A stretch of 7,228 nt of DNA from Bacteriovoracaceae bacterium (GTDB lineage: Bacteria > Bdellovibrionota > Bacteriovoracia > Bacteriovoracales > Bacteriovoracaceae): the NCBI GenBank assembly GCA_018060635.1, contig JAGOVR010000077.1, positions 1 through 7,228 of the forward strand, in the 5' to 3' direction. Each line of letters starts with the position of its first letter. Position 1 is the first letter of the stretch. Shown one piece after another: positions 1-6,141 of this stretch. Position numbers and translations under genes: made by a program. The notes below the pieces were generated by a model. That model worked only from the letters and a program-made list of their open reading frames with translations. It ran no database searches and was not told where the DNA came from.

Positions 1-110
1 AAACATCACTAGAGACGCTTAAATTTCTTGCTCAAGATAAAGATCAATTAGTTCGTGATTATGCACGACTTAATTTTGCTAAAAAAATGAAGAAAGTTCC
101 TACTGTTTAA
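1..110 (+). CDS. 3' end of an unidentified gene, possibly HEAT-repeat-like (partial)
   Basis: Only the last 35 complete codons are visible. The reading frame begins at base 3 and ends at a TAA at 108-110; the gene starts outside the window. The peptide contains LKFLAQDKDQLVRDYARLNF, with alternating leucines, an Asp pair and a V-R-x-x-A pattern, which resembles the second helix of a HEAT or HEAT-like repeat. It ends in a basic tail rich in lysine. HEAT repeats are alpha-solenoid protein-binding scaffolds, but one candidate repeat is too little to assign a family, so the function is unknown. Its last 11 bases overlap the last bases of mltG on the opposite strand. The other two plus-strand frames are closed by stops within the first 21 bases, which supports this frame. 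Confidence 0.55.
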   Translation, partial: TSLETLKFLAQDKDQLVRDYARLNFAKKMKKVPTV

Positions 111-1146
111 GATTTCTCCAGCTTTTGCCTTCTCTATTTTTAGGATTTTTTTGAAATTTCTTAATATTTTCTAAATGAGTTTGGTAGTCAGCACTAAATA
201 AATGAGTTCCATCATTTTTGCTAACGAAAAAAAGAAGATCATGTTTTTCAGGAAATAAAACAGCATCAATAGTTTCAATAGAAGGATTACAGATAGGGCC
301 AATGGGGAGTCCTTGCAAAGTATAAGTATTGTACGGTGTTTTAAGTTGAAGATGTCCTTTTTTTATGTTTCCTAAAAATTTATCTCTTAAACCATAAATC
401 GTTGTAGGATCCGATTGCAACATCATTTTCTTTTGTAAACGATTATGAAAAACTCCTGCAATTTTTTTCTTTTCAAAACGTGCTCCAGTTTCTTTTTCCA
501 CAATAGAGGCAAAGGTAATAATTTGATGTTTGGTGAAATTACTTTTAGGGAATACAATTTTTTTAATTTTTTTATCAAACTCCGCTAGCATAGCTTTAAT
601 GACAATTTCGGCATCAATTTCAGGCATAAAGTAATAAGTTTCAGGATAGAGATAACCTTCGAGAGAAGATTCAGTGTTCCAATTTTCTAAAGGGATAAAA
701 GTAGGAAGTGTTTTTACAAAATCAAAATCTTTGGCTTTTTGTAAAAAATCTTGCGCTTTACAAATATTTTGATCTTGTAAAATTTGAGCAATTTCATAAA
801 TATTTTTTCCCTCAGGAATAGTAATAGCAATGAGATCCGCTTTTCCAAAAACCAGCGTATTTAAAATTTGGATAGGATTTGAACCGCTATGAAGAGTAAA
901 ACTTCCCGTTTTCAGAGAGCCAGCCAGTCCTTTATAGCGGGCATAATAATCAAGGACTCTCGGTGTTTTTATAAAACCTTCTTCATAAAGTCTTTTTTTG
1001 ACAGATTGGAAGCTTTCCCCTCGCTTAACAGTAAAGTGAGTTTTATCTCCTTGATAAGGCTCATGTAAAAGATAGTAGAGATGCGCTGAAATCATAAGAA
1101 GGGAAATGAAAGGAGCTAAGAAAAGAATAAAGAATATTTTTTTCAT
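100..1146 (-). CDS. mltG: Endolytic murein transglycosylase MltG (YceG-like)
   Basis: This 348-aa protein matches the MltG/YceG family in length (E. coli about 340 aa) and architecture. MltG is an inner-membrane lytic transglycosylase that cuts nascent glycan strands inside the chain and so helps terminate peptidoglycan polymerisation. Residues 1-4 are basic and residues about 5-27 form a hydrophobic N-terminal anchor, placing the rest in the periplasm. Residues about 38-110 form the LysM-like part (FTVKRGESF near 38-46, then TIPEG at 109-113). The catalytic YceG domain follows: LEGYLYPETY at 162-171, ASIVEKETG at 213-221 containing the expected catalytic Glu, then FHNRL, LQSDPTTIYG at 243-252, TPYNTY and GLPIGPICNPS at 279-289. 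The ATG lies 5 nt after the ruvX stop, with only a weak AGG upstream, so translation is probably coupled to ruvX. It ends in TAG. Identity is very secure. Confidence 0.97.
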   Translation of the reverse strand: MKKIFFILFLAPFISLLMISAHLYYLLHEPYQGDKTHFTVKRGESFQSVKKRLYEEGFIKTPRVLDYYARYKGLAGSLKTGSFTLHSGSNPIQILNTLVFGKADLIAITIPEGKNIYEIAQILQDQNICKAQDFLQKAKDFDFVKTLPTFIPLENWNTESSLEGYLYPETYYFMPEIDAEIVIKAMLAEFDKKIKKIVFPKSNFTKHQIITFASIVEKETGARFEKKKIAGVFHNRLQKKMMLQSDPTTIYGLRDKFLGNIKKGHLQLKTPYNTYTLQGLPIGPICNPSIETIDAVLFPEKHDLLFFVSKNDGTHLFSADYQTHLENIKKFQKNPKNREGKSWRNLKQ

Positions 1147-1151
1147 TCTTT

Positions 1152-1622
1152 TTAAACCTGATGAATAAAAGGTGCCATTAAAAAATCTTCTAAGATAATA
1201 GAAGCAGCTAGCGCATCCTTGTCTTGTTTGTTGACTTTAAAAAGATAGCGAGGAGAGTTTTTCATACGATCAAGGGCCTCAAAAGTTGATAATCCCTCAT
1301 CTTGTAAATAAAGAGGGATACTTAATTCTACTTTCAAATCTTGCGCAAAGAGTTTTACTTTCTTTGTCATCATACTTTCATTCCCATCTAAATAAAGAGG
1401 AAGTCCTAATACTATAAGGTCGATAAACTCAGATTCTATCCTATTTTTTATTTTTTGAATCAGATTTTGATCATTTTGGTAAGGGGTAGAACCTGCAAGA
1501 TAAGGAAAAGGGTCACTTCCAGGGCAAAACTGAGCAAAGCCCACAATTTTAGTGCCATAATCTATACTCATGATTTTTTTGTTTAAAAAAAGCTTATATT
1601 GAGGGCCATTTTCAAAATTCAT
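1152..1622 (-). CDS. ruvX: YqgF/RuvX-family RNase H-fold nuclease (pre-16S rRNA processing)
   Basis: This RNase H-fold nuclease family was first called a putative Holliday junction resolvase and is now linked to maturation of the 16S rRNA 5' end. From the ATG chosen here it has 156 aa, against a usual 135-155. The fold motifs are present: IMSIDYGTKIVGFAQ with the first metal-binding Asp, IDLIVLGLPLYLDGNES, QDEGLSTFEA, and DKDALAASIILEDFL with the last catalytic Asp. The third motif is normally DERLT/ST; here the Arg is Gly. The frame stays open up to a TTG at 1682 (176 aa), but no ribosome site precedes that TTG and the added 20 residues do not resemble the family. I prefer the ATG at 1622, which has AAGAG 10 nt upstream. 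The ATG at 1571 would give 139 aa but has no ribosome site and cuts close to the first strand. It is the first gene of a pair with mltG. Confidence 0.9.
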   Translation of the reverse strand: MNFENGPQYKLFLNKKIMSIDYGTKIVGFAQFCPGSDPFPYLAGSTPYQNDQNLIQKIKNRIESEFIDLIVLGLPLYLDGNESMMTKKVKLFAQDLKVELSIPLYLQDEGLSTFEALDRMKNSPRYLFKVNKQDKDALAASIILEDFLMAPFIHQV

Positions 1623-1682
1623 GGGTTTGAGACTCTTGACAATCGTTTCTATCGGTATATTATGAAAAAGCGTGATATTCAA

Positions 1683-1786
1683 ATAAATTCATCAAAACAA
1701 GTTCAAGGTAAACACTTTTAAGGAAAAAGACTAATCACCTTTTAAATAACCAAAAAATTATCAAACCATTTTGTCAGGAGAAAAAA
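1683..1786. promoter_or_regulatory. Divergent ruvX/rho intergenic region
   Basis: This AT-rich spacer separates the divergent ruvX-mltG and rho-led gene sets, so it should hold promoters in both directions, possibly extending into the first bases annotated upstream of the ruvX ATG. I cannot point to a convincing -35/-10 pair. On the minus strand CATAAT (1664 down to 1659) is a good -10 match and would put the transcript start shortly before the ATG at 1622, but no clear -35 lies at the right distance. On the plus strand AATTAT (1756-1761) is a possible -10 for rho, also without a good -35. No strong hairpin, operator-like palindrome or small ORF is visible. The role rests on position. Confidence 0.45.
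1776..1780 (+). promoter_or_regulatory. Ribosome binding site of rho
   Basis: AGGAG sits 6 nt before the ATG at 1787. It is a near-perfect Shine-Dalgarno match at ideal spacing and fixes the rho start, which also agrees with the N-terminal length of the family. Confidence 0.85.
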
Positions 1787-3034
1787 ATGCATTTGAATGA
1801 ACTAAGAGCAAAAGACATATCTGAGCTAACAGAAATGGCCCAAGTGGCAGAAATAGAAAATGCCGCTGGAATGAAAAAACATGAATTGATCTTTGGGCTT
1901 CTTACTGCTCATGCAAAAAAAGATGAAAAGATTTTTGGTGAAGGTGTTTTAGAAACCCTACCTGACGGTTTTGGTTTTTTAAGAGCTTCTCAATATAATT
2001 ACTTGCCTGGGGCAGATGATATTTATGTGAGTCCTAGTCAGATTCGTCGTTTCGGTTTACGCACAGGGGATACAGTCACAGGTGAGATTCGTCCCCCTAA
2101 AGAAGGTGAACGTTATTTTGCTTTACTCAAAGTGGATACTATCAATTTACGAGCTCCTGAACTTCACCGTAAAGCCGTTCTTTTTGATAATTTAACTCCT
2201 CTTTATCCTGAGAAAAAAATGAATTTGGAGAATAAACCTACAGGTTATTCTACGCGAATCATTGATCTTTTTGTTCCACTAGGTTTTGGTCAACGCTGTC
2301 TTATTGTAGCTCCTCCCAAAGCAGGGAAAACTGTTCTTTTACAAGAAATTGCTAATGCTATTTTGGCCAATCATCCTGAGGCCCTTCTGATTGTTCTGCT
2401 GATTGATGAGCGTCCTGAAGAAGTAACAGATATGAAGCGTAACGTGAATGCAGAAGTGGTTTCTTCTACTTTTGATGAACCACCTAATCGTCACGTGCAA
2501 GTGGCAGAGATGGTGATTGAGAAAGCTAAACGTATGGTGGAAGCAGGGCGTGACGTGGTTATTCTTTTGGACTCTATTACACGTCTAGCTCGTGCCTATA
2601 ATACGGTAGTTCCTCCTTCAGGAAAAATTCTCTCGGGAGGGGTAGACTCTAATGCTCTTCATAAACCTAAAAGATTTTTTGGGGCCGCAAGAAATATTGA
2701 AAAAGGCGGGTCACTTACCATTATTGCTACTTCACTTATTGATACTGGTTCGCGCATGGATGAAGTTATTTTTGAAGAATTTAAAGGAACAGGAAATTCT
2801 GAAATTCAACTGGATCGCAAGCTGATGGAAAAAAGAATTTTTCCTTGCTTGGATGTCAATAAATCATCAACAAGAAAAGAAGAGCTATTGGTAGATGATG
2901 CGACTTTACAGCGTATTTTCTTATTACGTCGTGTGATTCATTCCATGAACACGATTGACTCTATGGAGTTTGTTTTAAGTCGTGTGCAGAAATCTAAAAC
3001 CAATCAAGAATTTTTGGAGTCCATGAATAGTTAA
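1787..3034 (+). CDS. rho: Transcription termination factor Rho
   Basis: Rho is a hexameric RNA-dependent ATPase and helicase that loads on untranslated RNA and ends transcription. The protein is 415 aa (E. coli 419) and full length. Residues about 1-45 are the Rho N-terminal helical domain. Residues about 50-120 are the cold-shock-like primary RNA-binding domain, with DGFGFLRAS, DDIYVSPSQIRRFGLRTGD and RPPKEGERYFALL. The RecA-like core has Walker A APPKAGKT at 175-182, DERPEE at 207-212, Walker B VVILLDSITRLARAYN with Asp262, the Q-loop SGKILSGGVDSNALHKPKRF and the region around STRKEELL. K178, K181, E208, R209, D262 and R363 correspond to E. coli K181, K184, E211, R212, D265 and R366, so the enzyme should be active. 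There is no large insert before the RNA-binding domain, unlike actinobacterial or Bacteroidetes Rho. It is the first gene of the plus-strand cluster. Confidence 0.99.
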   Translation: MHLNELRAKDISELTEMAQVAEIENAAGMKKHELIFGLLTAHAKKDEKIFGEGVLETLPDGFGFLRASQYNYLPGADDIYVSPSQIRRFGLRTGDTVTGEIRPPKEGERYFALLKVDTINLRAPELHRKAVLFDNLTPLYPEKKMNLENKPTGYSTRIIDLFVPLGFGQRCLIVAPPKAGKTVLLQEIANAILANHPEALLIVLLIDERPEEVTDMKRNVNAEVVSSTFDEPPNRHVQVAEMVIEKAKRMVEAGRDVVILLDSITRLARAYNTVVPPSGKILSGGVDSNALHKPKRFFGAARNIEKGGSLTIIATSLIDTGSRMDEVIFEEFKGTGNSEIQLDRKLMEKRIFPCLDVNKSSTRKEELLVDDATLQRIFLLRRVIHSMNTIDSMEFVLSRVQKSKTNQEFLESMNS

Positions 3035-3039
3035 AAGGA
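3035..3039 (+). promoter_or_regulatory. Ribosome binding site deciding the DUF1385 gene start
   Basis: AAGGA begins right after the rho stop and lies 7 nt before the ATG at 3047. The alternative in-frame ATG at 3083 has no Shine-Dalgarno sequence, so this site argues for the longer protein with 12 extra N-terminal residues. Confidence 0.7.
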
Positions 3040-3046
3040 ATACAGT

Positions 3047-4180
3047 ATGAAGTTTATTCTGCGGAAAGTGATTAACATTCTGATGAAGGAATATACTTCT
3101 ATTGGTGGCCAAGCGGTGGTGGAAGGAGTCATGATGCGCTCTCCTAACGCTTTTGTGGTAGCCGTGAGGACTCCTGAAGGAAAAATAAGGCTTCGGAAAG
3201 ATCAGTGGTTTGGATTTTCTAAGAGGATTGCTTTTTTTAGAAAACCTTTTTTAAGAGGAGTTATTGTTCTCATTGAATCCATGGCCAATGGAATTGTAGC
3301 TCTTAATTATTCCGCTTCCATAGCAATGGAAGAAGAGAGAAAACAAGAAGCTTTAAAAAAAGGCAAGAGTTTAGAAAGTTTTAATGAACAAGAAGATGTA
3401 AGAAAGAAAAAAGAAGAGAAAGTAAATTTAGGAACTTTTTTTACGATCCTTTTTTCTTTTGCTTTAGGGATGGGACTTTTTATCTTTTTACCTCATGCTT
3501 TAACCATTGGACTTTCTAAGTTATTAGGAACTTCTTGGGATTTAGACAGTTCTATTTTTCATGCGGTAGATGGAGTCATCAAAGCTTTTATTTTTATTCT
3601 CTATATTTATTTAATAGGACTTATCCCTGATGTGAGATTAGTTTTTCAATATCATGGAGCAGAACATAAATCTATTGCGACCTTTGAAGCAGGACAAGCC
3701 TTAACCATAGAAAATGCTCGCAGGTTTTCAACTTTACATCCTCGTTGCGGCACAACCTTTATTTTCTTTTTACTCTTCATTTCAATTATTATTTTCTCTG
3801 TTATTTTTGCCTTTGTTCCTATTGGAAAAGATTATCCTTTTATCTTGAAACATCTTAGTGCTGTTTTATTTAAGATCTCTTTAATGCTTCCCATCGCAGG
3901 GATTTCCTATGAAATTATTCGTTTTGCAGGTCGCAAGACAAATGTATTTTGTAAAACACTTTCATTTCCAGGCATGATGCTCCAAAAGCTAACAACTAAG
4001 GAGCCCACCGATGCTCAACTAGAAGTCGCACTGGCTTCCATCAAGACAGTTTTATTTTTAGAAGAAAAATTTAATTTAAAAGATGTTCATAAAAAAGTTT
4101 TGAGTTTAGAAGAAATAGATGTCGCAAATCTAGCGGAGATAGAGGGAGCATCGGGACAACTGAAAGACTTCTTAGAATAA
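3047..4180 (+). CDS. DUF1385 (YqhQ-like) integral membrane protein of unknown function
   Basis: This 377-aa protein belongs to the DUF1385 family, whose biochemical role is not established. Family signatures are clear: SIGGQAVVEGVMMRSP at 18-33, YHGAEHKSIATFEAG at 202-216, TLHPRCGTTF at 229-238, GISYEIIRFAGR at 285-296 and a conserved tail SFPGMMLQKLTTKEP with QLEVALASI after it. The conserved His, Glu and Cys residues in HGAEHK and HPRCGT look like a metal or active site, but that is inference. About four membrane segments are apparent, near 129-149, 174-194, 236-257 and 268-289. A highly charged Lys/Glu-rich stretch (about 94-126) precedes the first. At 377 aa it is longer than the 300-330 I expect, because of 12 N-terminal residues before the usual start, the charged stretch and an acidic C-terminal tail (about 334-377). 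It lies 12 nt after rho and 12 nt before prfA, implying co-transcription. The family often sits beside rho, prfA and prmC. Confidence 0.95.
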   Translation: MKFILRKVINILMKEYTSIGGQAVVEGVMMRSPNAFVVAVRTPEGKIRLRKDQWFGFSKRIAFFRKPFLRGVIVLIESMANGIVALNYSASIAMEEERKQEALKKGKSLESFNEQEDVRKKKEEKVNLGTFFTILFSFALGMGLFIFLPHALTIGLSKLLGTSWDLDSSIFHAVDGVIKAFIFILYIYLIGLIPDVRLVFQYHGAEHKSIATFEAGQALTIENARRFSTLHPRCGTTFIFFLLFISIIIFSVIFAFVPIGKDYPFILKHLSAVLFKISLMLPIAGISYEIIRFAGRKTNVFCKTLSFPGMMLQKLTTKEPTDAQLEVALASIKTVLFLEEKFNLKDVHKKVLSLEEIDVANLAEIEGASGQLKDFLE

Positions 4181-4192
4181 GGGCAGGCACAT

Positions 4193-5260
4193 ATGTTTAG
4201 TAAATTGGAAGGAGTTGTTCGGCGCTTTCAAGAGGTGAATGAAAAACTATCGAATCCTAATTTGTATAATGATCCTGCGGAAATGCGTAAAATAAATTCA
4301 GAACGATCTTCCTTAGAGCCTATTGTGCTGGCATATACTCGCTATAAAAAGATGACAGAGGATTTAGAAGGAACTAAAGATATTCTAAAAAATGAAAGTG
4401 ATGAAGATCTAAGAAAAATGGGCAAAGAAGATCTAGCTCGGTTAGAAAAAGAAATTCCTATTTTAGAAGAAGAGCTTAAGATTCTTCTGATTCCTAAAGA
4501 TCCCTTGGATGACAAAAACGTTATTATGGAGATACGAGCAGGAGCAGGAGGAGATGAAGCTTCTATTTTTGTGGCAGATGTTTTTCGTATGTATCAAAAT
4601 TATTTTCGAACCTATAACTATAAAGTGGATGTTGAATCTATCAGTAGTGGAGATCAAGGTCTGAAAGAAGTTATCTTTAGTGTTTCTGGTGATAAAGTCT
4701 ATTCGAGACTTAAGTATGAGTCAGGAGTGCATAGGGTACAGCGTGTTCCTAAAACAGAGGCGCAAGGACGTATTCACACATCGACTATTACAGTGGCAGT
4801 TTTTCCAGAACCTGATGAAGTGGACTTTAAACTTAATATGAATGACGTGAGAATTGATGTTTACCGTTCAGGAGGATCAGGAGGACAGTCAGTTAATACG
4901 ACGGATTCAGCTGTGCGAGTGACTCACATTCCTACGGGCACGGTTGTGGCCATTCAAGATGAAAAATCTCAAATTAAAAATAAAGATAAAGCTTTAAAAA
5001 TTTTACGTACACGTATTTATGATCGTATGGTGCAAGAAGCACAAGCCGCTGAGGCGAAAGAACGTAAAGACCAAATTGGAACGGGAGATCGCTCTGAACG
5101 AATTCGCACTTACAATTTTCCGCAAGAACGCTTAACGGATCACCGTATTGGCCTTACTATTTATAACCTAAGTTCAGTGATAGAGGGAGAATTAGATCAA
5201 GTAGTGAATCCATTAATAGCTCACTATCAAGCGGAACTTTTAAAAGGTCAGTCGGAATGA
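4193..5260 (+). CDS. prfA: Peptide chain release factor 1 (RF1)
   Basis: RF1 reads UAA and UAG in the ribosomal A site and triggers hydrolysis of peptidyl-tRNA. The protein has 355 aa, the normal length. Residues 1-100 are the helical, coiled-coil-rich domain 1. EIRAGAGGDEASIF at 113-126 is the conserved start of the core. The stop-codon tripeptide is PKT at 186-188 in HRVQRVPKTEAQGRIHTS; the P-x-T form identifies RF1, since RF2 has SPF. The catalytic GGQ is at 230-232 in RSGGSGGQSVNTTDSAVRVT, and the next conserved block is DRSERIRTYNFPQERLTDHRI. E. coli has GAGGQH at the GGQ; the GSGGQS context here is a tolerated family variant. No frameshift site is present, as expected, because programmed frameshifting belongs to prfB. 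A weak AAGGG precedes the ATG. The stop overlaps the prmC start in ATGA, coupling the factor to its own modifying enzyme. Confidence 0.99.
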   Translation: MFSKLEGVVRRFQEVNEKLSNPNLYNDPAEMRKINSERSSLEPIVLAYTRYKKMTEDLEGTKDILKNESDEDLRKMGKEDLARLEKEIPILEEELKILLIPKDPLDDKNVIMEIRAGAGGDEASIFVADVFRMYQNYFRTYNYKVDVESISSGDQGLKEVIFSVSGDKVYSRLKYESGVHRVQRVPKTEAQGRIHTSTITVAVFPEPDEVDFKLNMNDVRIDVYRSGGSGGQSVNTTDSAVRVTHIPTGTVVAIQDEKSQIKNKDKALKILRTRIYDRMVQEAQAAEAKERKDQIGTGDRSERIRTYNFPQERLTDHRIGLTIYNLSSVIEGELDQVVNPLIAHYQAELLKGQSE

Positions 5261-6141
5261 GTCTTTTTACTTTAAAAAGATATATCGAAGAATTTTATCA
5301 GAAACACCATTTATTTTTACAAAAAAATTATCCAGGACTTACTCTTAATCGTCTTTTTCAAGAGATAGAGCATATTGACGGAAATTATTATGCTTTCAAA
5401 CAAGAAGAAATTTTAAGTGCTGTTTATCTTCCTCATAAAAAAAACCCTTACACTCTTTTCTTTGAAAAAATTTTAGCAGGGGTTCCGCTAGAATATATTA
5501 CAGGGAAGTCTTATTTTTATTCTAGTGAGTTTTTTGTGAACTCTCATGTTCTTATTCCAAGAAAAGAAACAGAACACTTGGTGCATCTGGTTTTAGAGAA
5601 AATTAAAAATAAACCATCCTTCATGTTAGCGGATATTGGAACGGGAAGCGGAGTTATTGGTGTAACTTTAATGTGTGAAATAAAGCAAAAGATAAAAATG
5701 GTCATGACTGATTTAAGTTTAGAAGCATTACAAGTGGCAAAAACTAATTTTGAATCTCATCGTTTTCTCGTTCATCCTGAGTCAGAAGCTGTCTTTTTAC
5801 AGAGAGATCGTTTAGAACATAATAATGATTTTTTTGATATGATTATTTCTAATCCTCCTTATTTAGATCTTACTCAAAAAGAAGAAGTTCATCCTCAAGT
5901 AAGTCTTTTTGAACCTGCAGAGGCACTTTTTATAAAGGAAGATTATCTATATTGGTATGAAACTTTTTTTACACAAATTAAAGATCATCTGAAAGAAGAG
6001 GGAAGTTTTTTGATAGAAGGAGATCCTAAGTGGTTGCCAAAACTTCAGGAGCTTGCTCAAAAAATAGGATTTAAAAAAGTAGAAATACGTAAAGATTTGG
6101 CAGGAAGACTTAGATATTTAGAAGGAGAAAAAAATGGATAA
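5257..6141 (+). CDS. prmC: Release factor glutamine N5-methyltransferase PrmC (HemK)
   Basis: PrmC uses S-adenosylmethionine to methylate the glutamine of the GGQ motif in RF1 and RF2, which raises termination efficiency. At 294 aa it has the usual length. Residues 1-85 form the helical substrate-binding domain, ending in GVPLEYITGKSYFY. The linker VLIPRKETEHLV at 98-109 is the family signature (usually PRPETE; Pro to Lys here). The Rossmann-like methyltransferase domain has the SAM loop ADIGTGSGVIGVTL at 125-138, the acidic end of strand 2 in TDLSLEAL at 151-158, and the catalytic ISNPPY at 197-202, where NPPY contacts the target glutamine. FEPAEALF at 218-225 replaces the common EP-x-x-ALF form with little change. 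It starts inside the prfA stop (ATGA), with AAGG 10 nt upstream, and its last 8 nt overlap murA. Its substrate is the product of the gene directly upstream. Confidence 0.97.
   Translation: MSLFTLKRYIEEFYQKHHLFLQKNYPGLTLNRLFQEIEHIDGNYYAFKQEEILSAVYLPHKKNPYTLFFEKILAGVPLEYITGKSYFYSSEFFVNSHVLIPRKETEHLVHLVLEKIKNKPSFMLADIGTGSGVIGVTLMCEIKQKIKMVMTDLSLEALQVAKTNFESHRFLVHPESEAVFLQRDRLEHNNDFFDMIISNPPYLDLTQKEEVHPQVSLFEPAEALFIKEDYLYWYETFFTQIKDHLKEEGSFLIEGDPKWLPKLQELAQKIGFKKVEIRKDLAGRLRYLEGEKNG
6123..6127 (+). promoter_or_regulatory. Ribosome binding site of murA inside the end of prmC
   Basis: AGGAG lies 6 nt before the ATG at 6134, within the last codons of prmC. It is a strong site at ideal spacing and supports a murA start that overlaps the prmC stop by 8 nt. 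Confidence 0.8.

Noticed and set aside
110..180. A T-rich run after the left-edge gene as an intrinsic terminator.
   Set aside because: The T-runs are not preceded by a stable GC-rich inverted repeat, and the stretch encodes the conserved-length C-terminus of MltG on the other strand.
1623..1682. N-terminal extension of RuvX from a TTG start.
   Set aside because: No Shine-Dalgarno sequence precedes the TTG, the residues do not match the family, and the ATG at 1622 gives a normal-length protein. Kept only as an alternative.
1711..1750. Possible stem between AAGG and CCTT in the ruvX/rho spacer.
   Set aside because: The arms pair over only about four bases with mismatches beyond, which is expected by chance in AT-rich DNA.
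3047..3082. The DUF1385 gene starting at the second ATG (3083), closer to the family's usual start.
   Set aside because: The ATG at 3047 has AAGGA at good spacing while 3083 has none, so the longer form is preferred, though the shorter one is not excluded.
4463..4657. A 64-codon open frame on the minus strand inside prfA.
   Set aside because: It lies wholly antisense to the well-conserved RF1 core, has no ribosome site or family resemblance, and its Cys/Ser/Ile-rich composition is typical of a shadow frame.
4860..4920. A programmed frameshift or altered GGQ in the release-factor gene.
   Set aside because: The frame is continuous, the GGQ is intact and the P-x-T tripeptide identifies RF1; autoregulatory frameshifting belongs to RF2.
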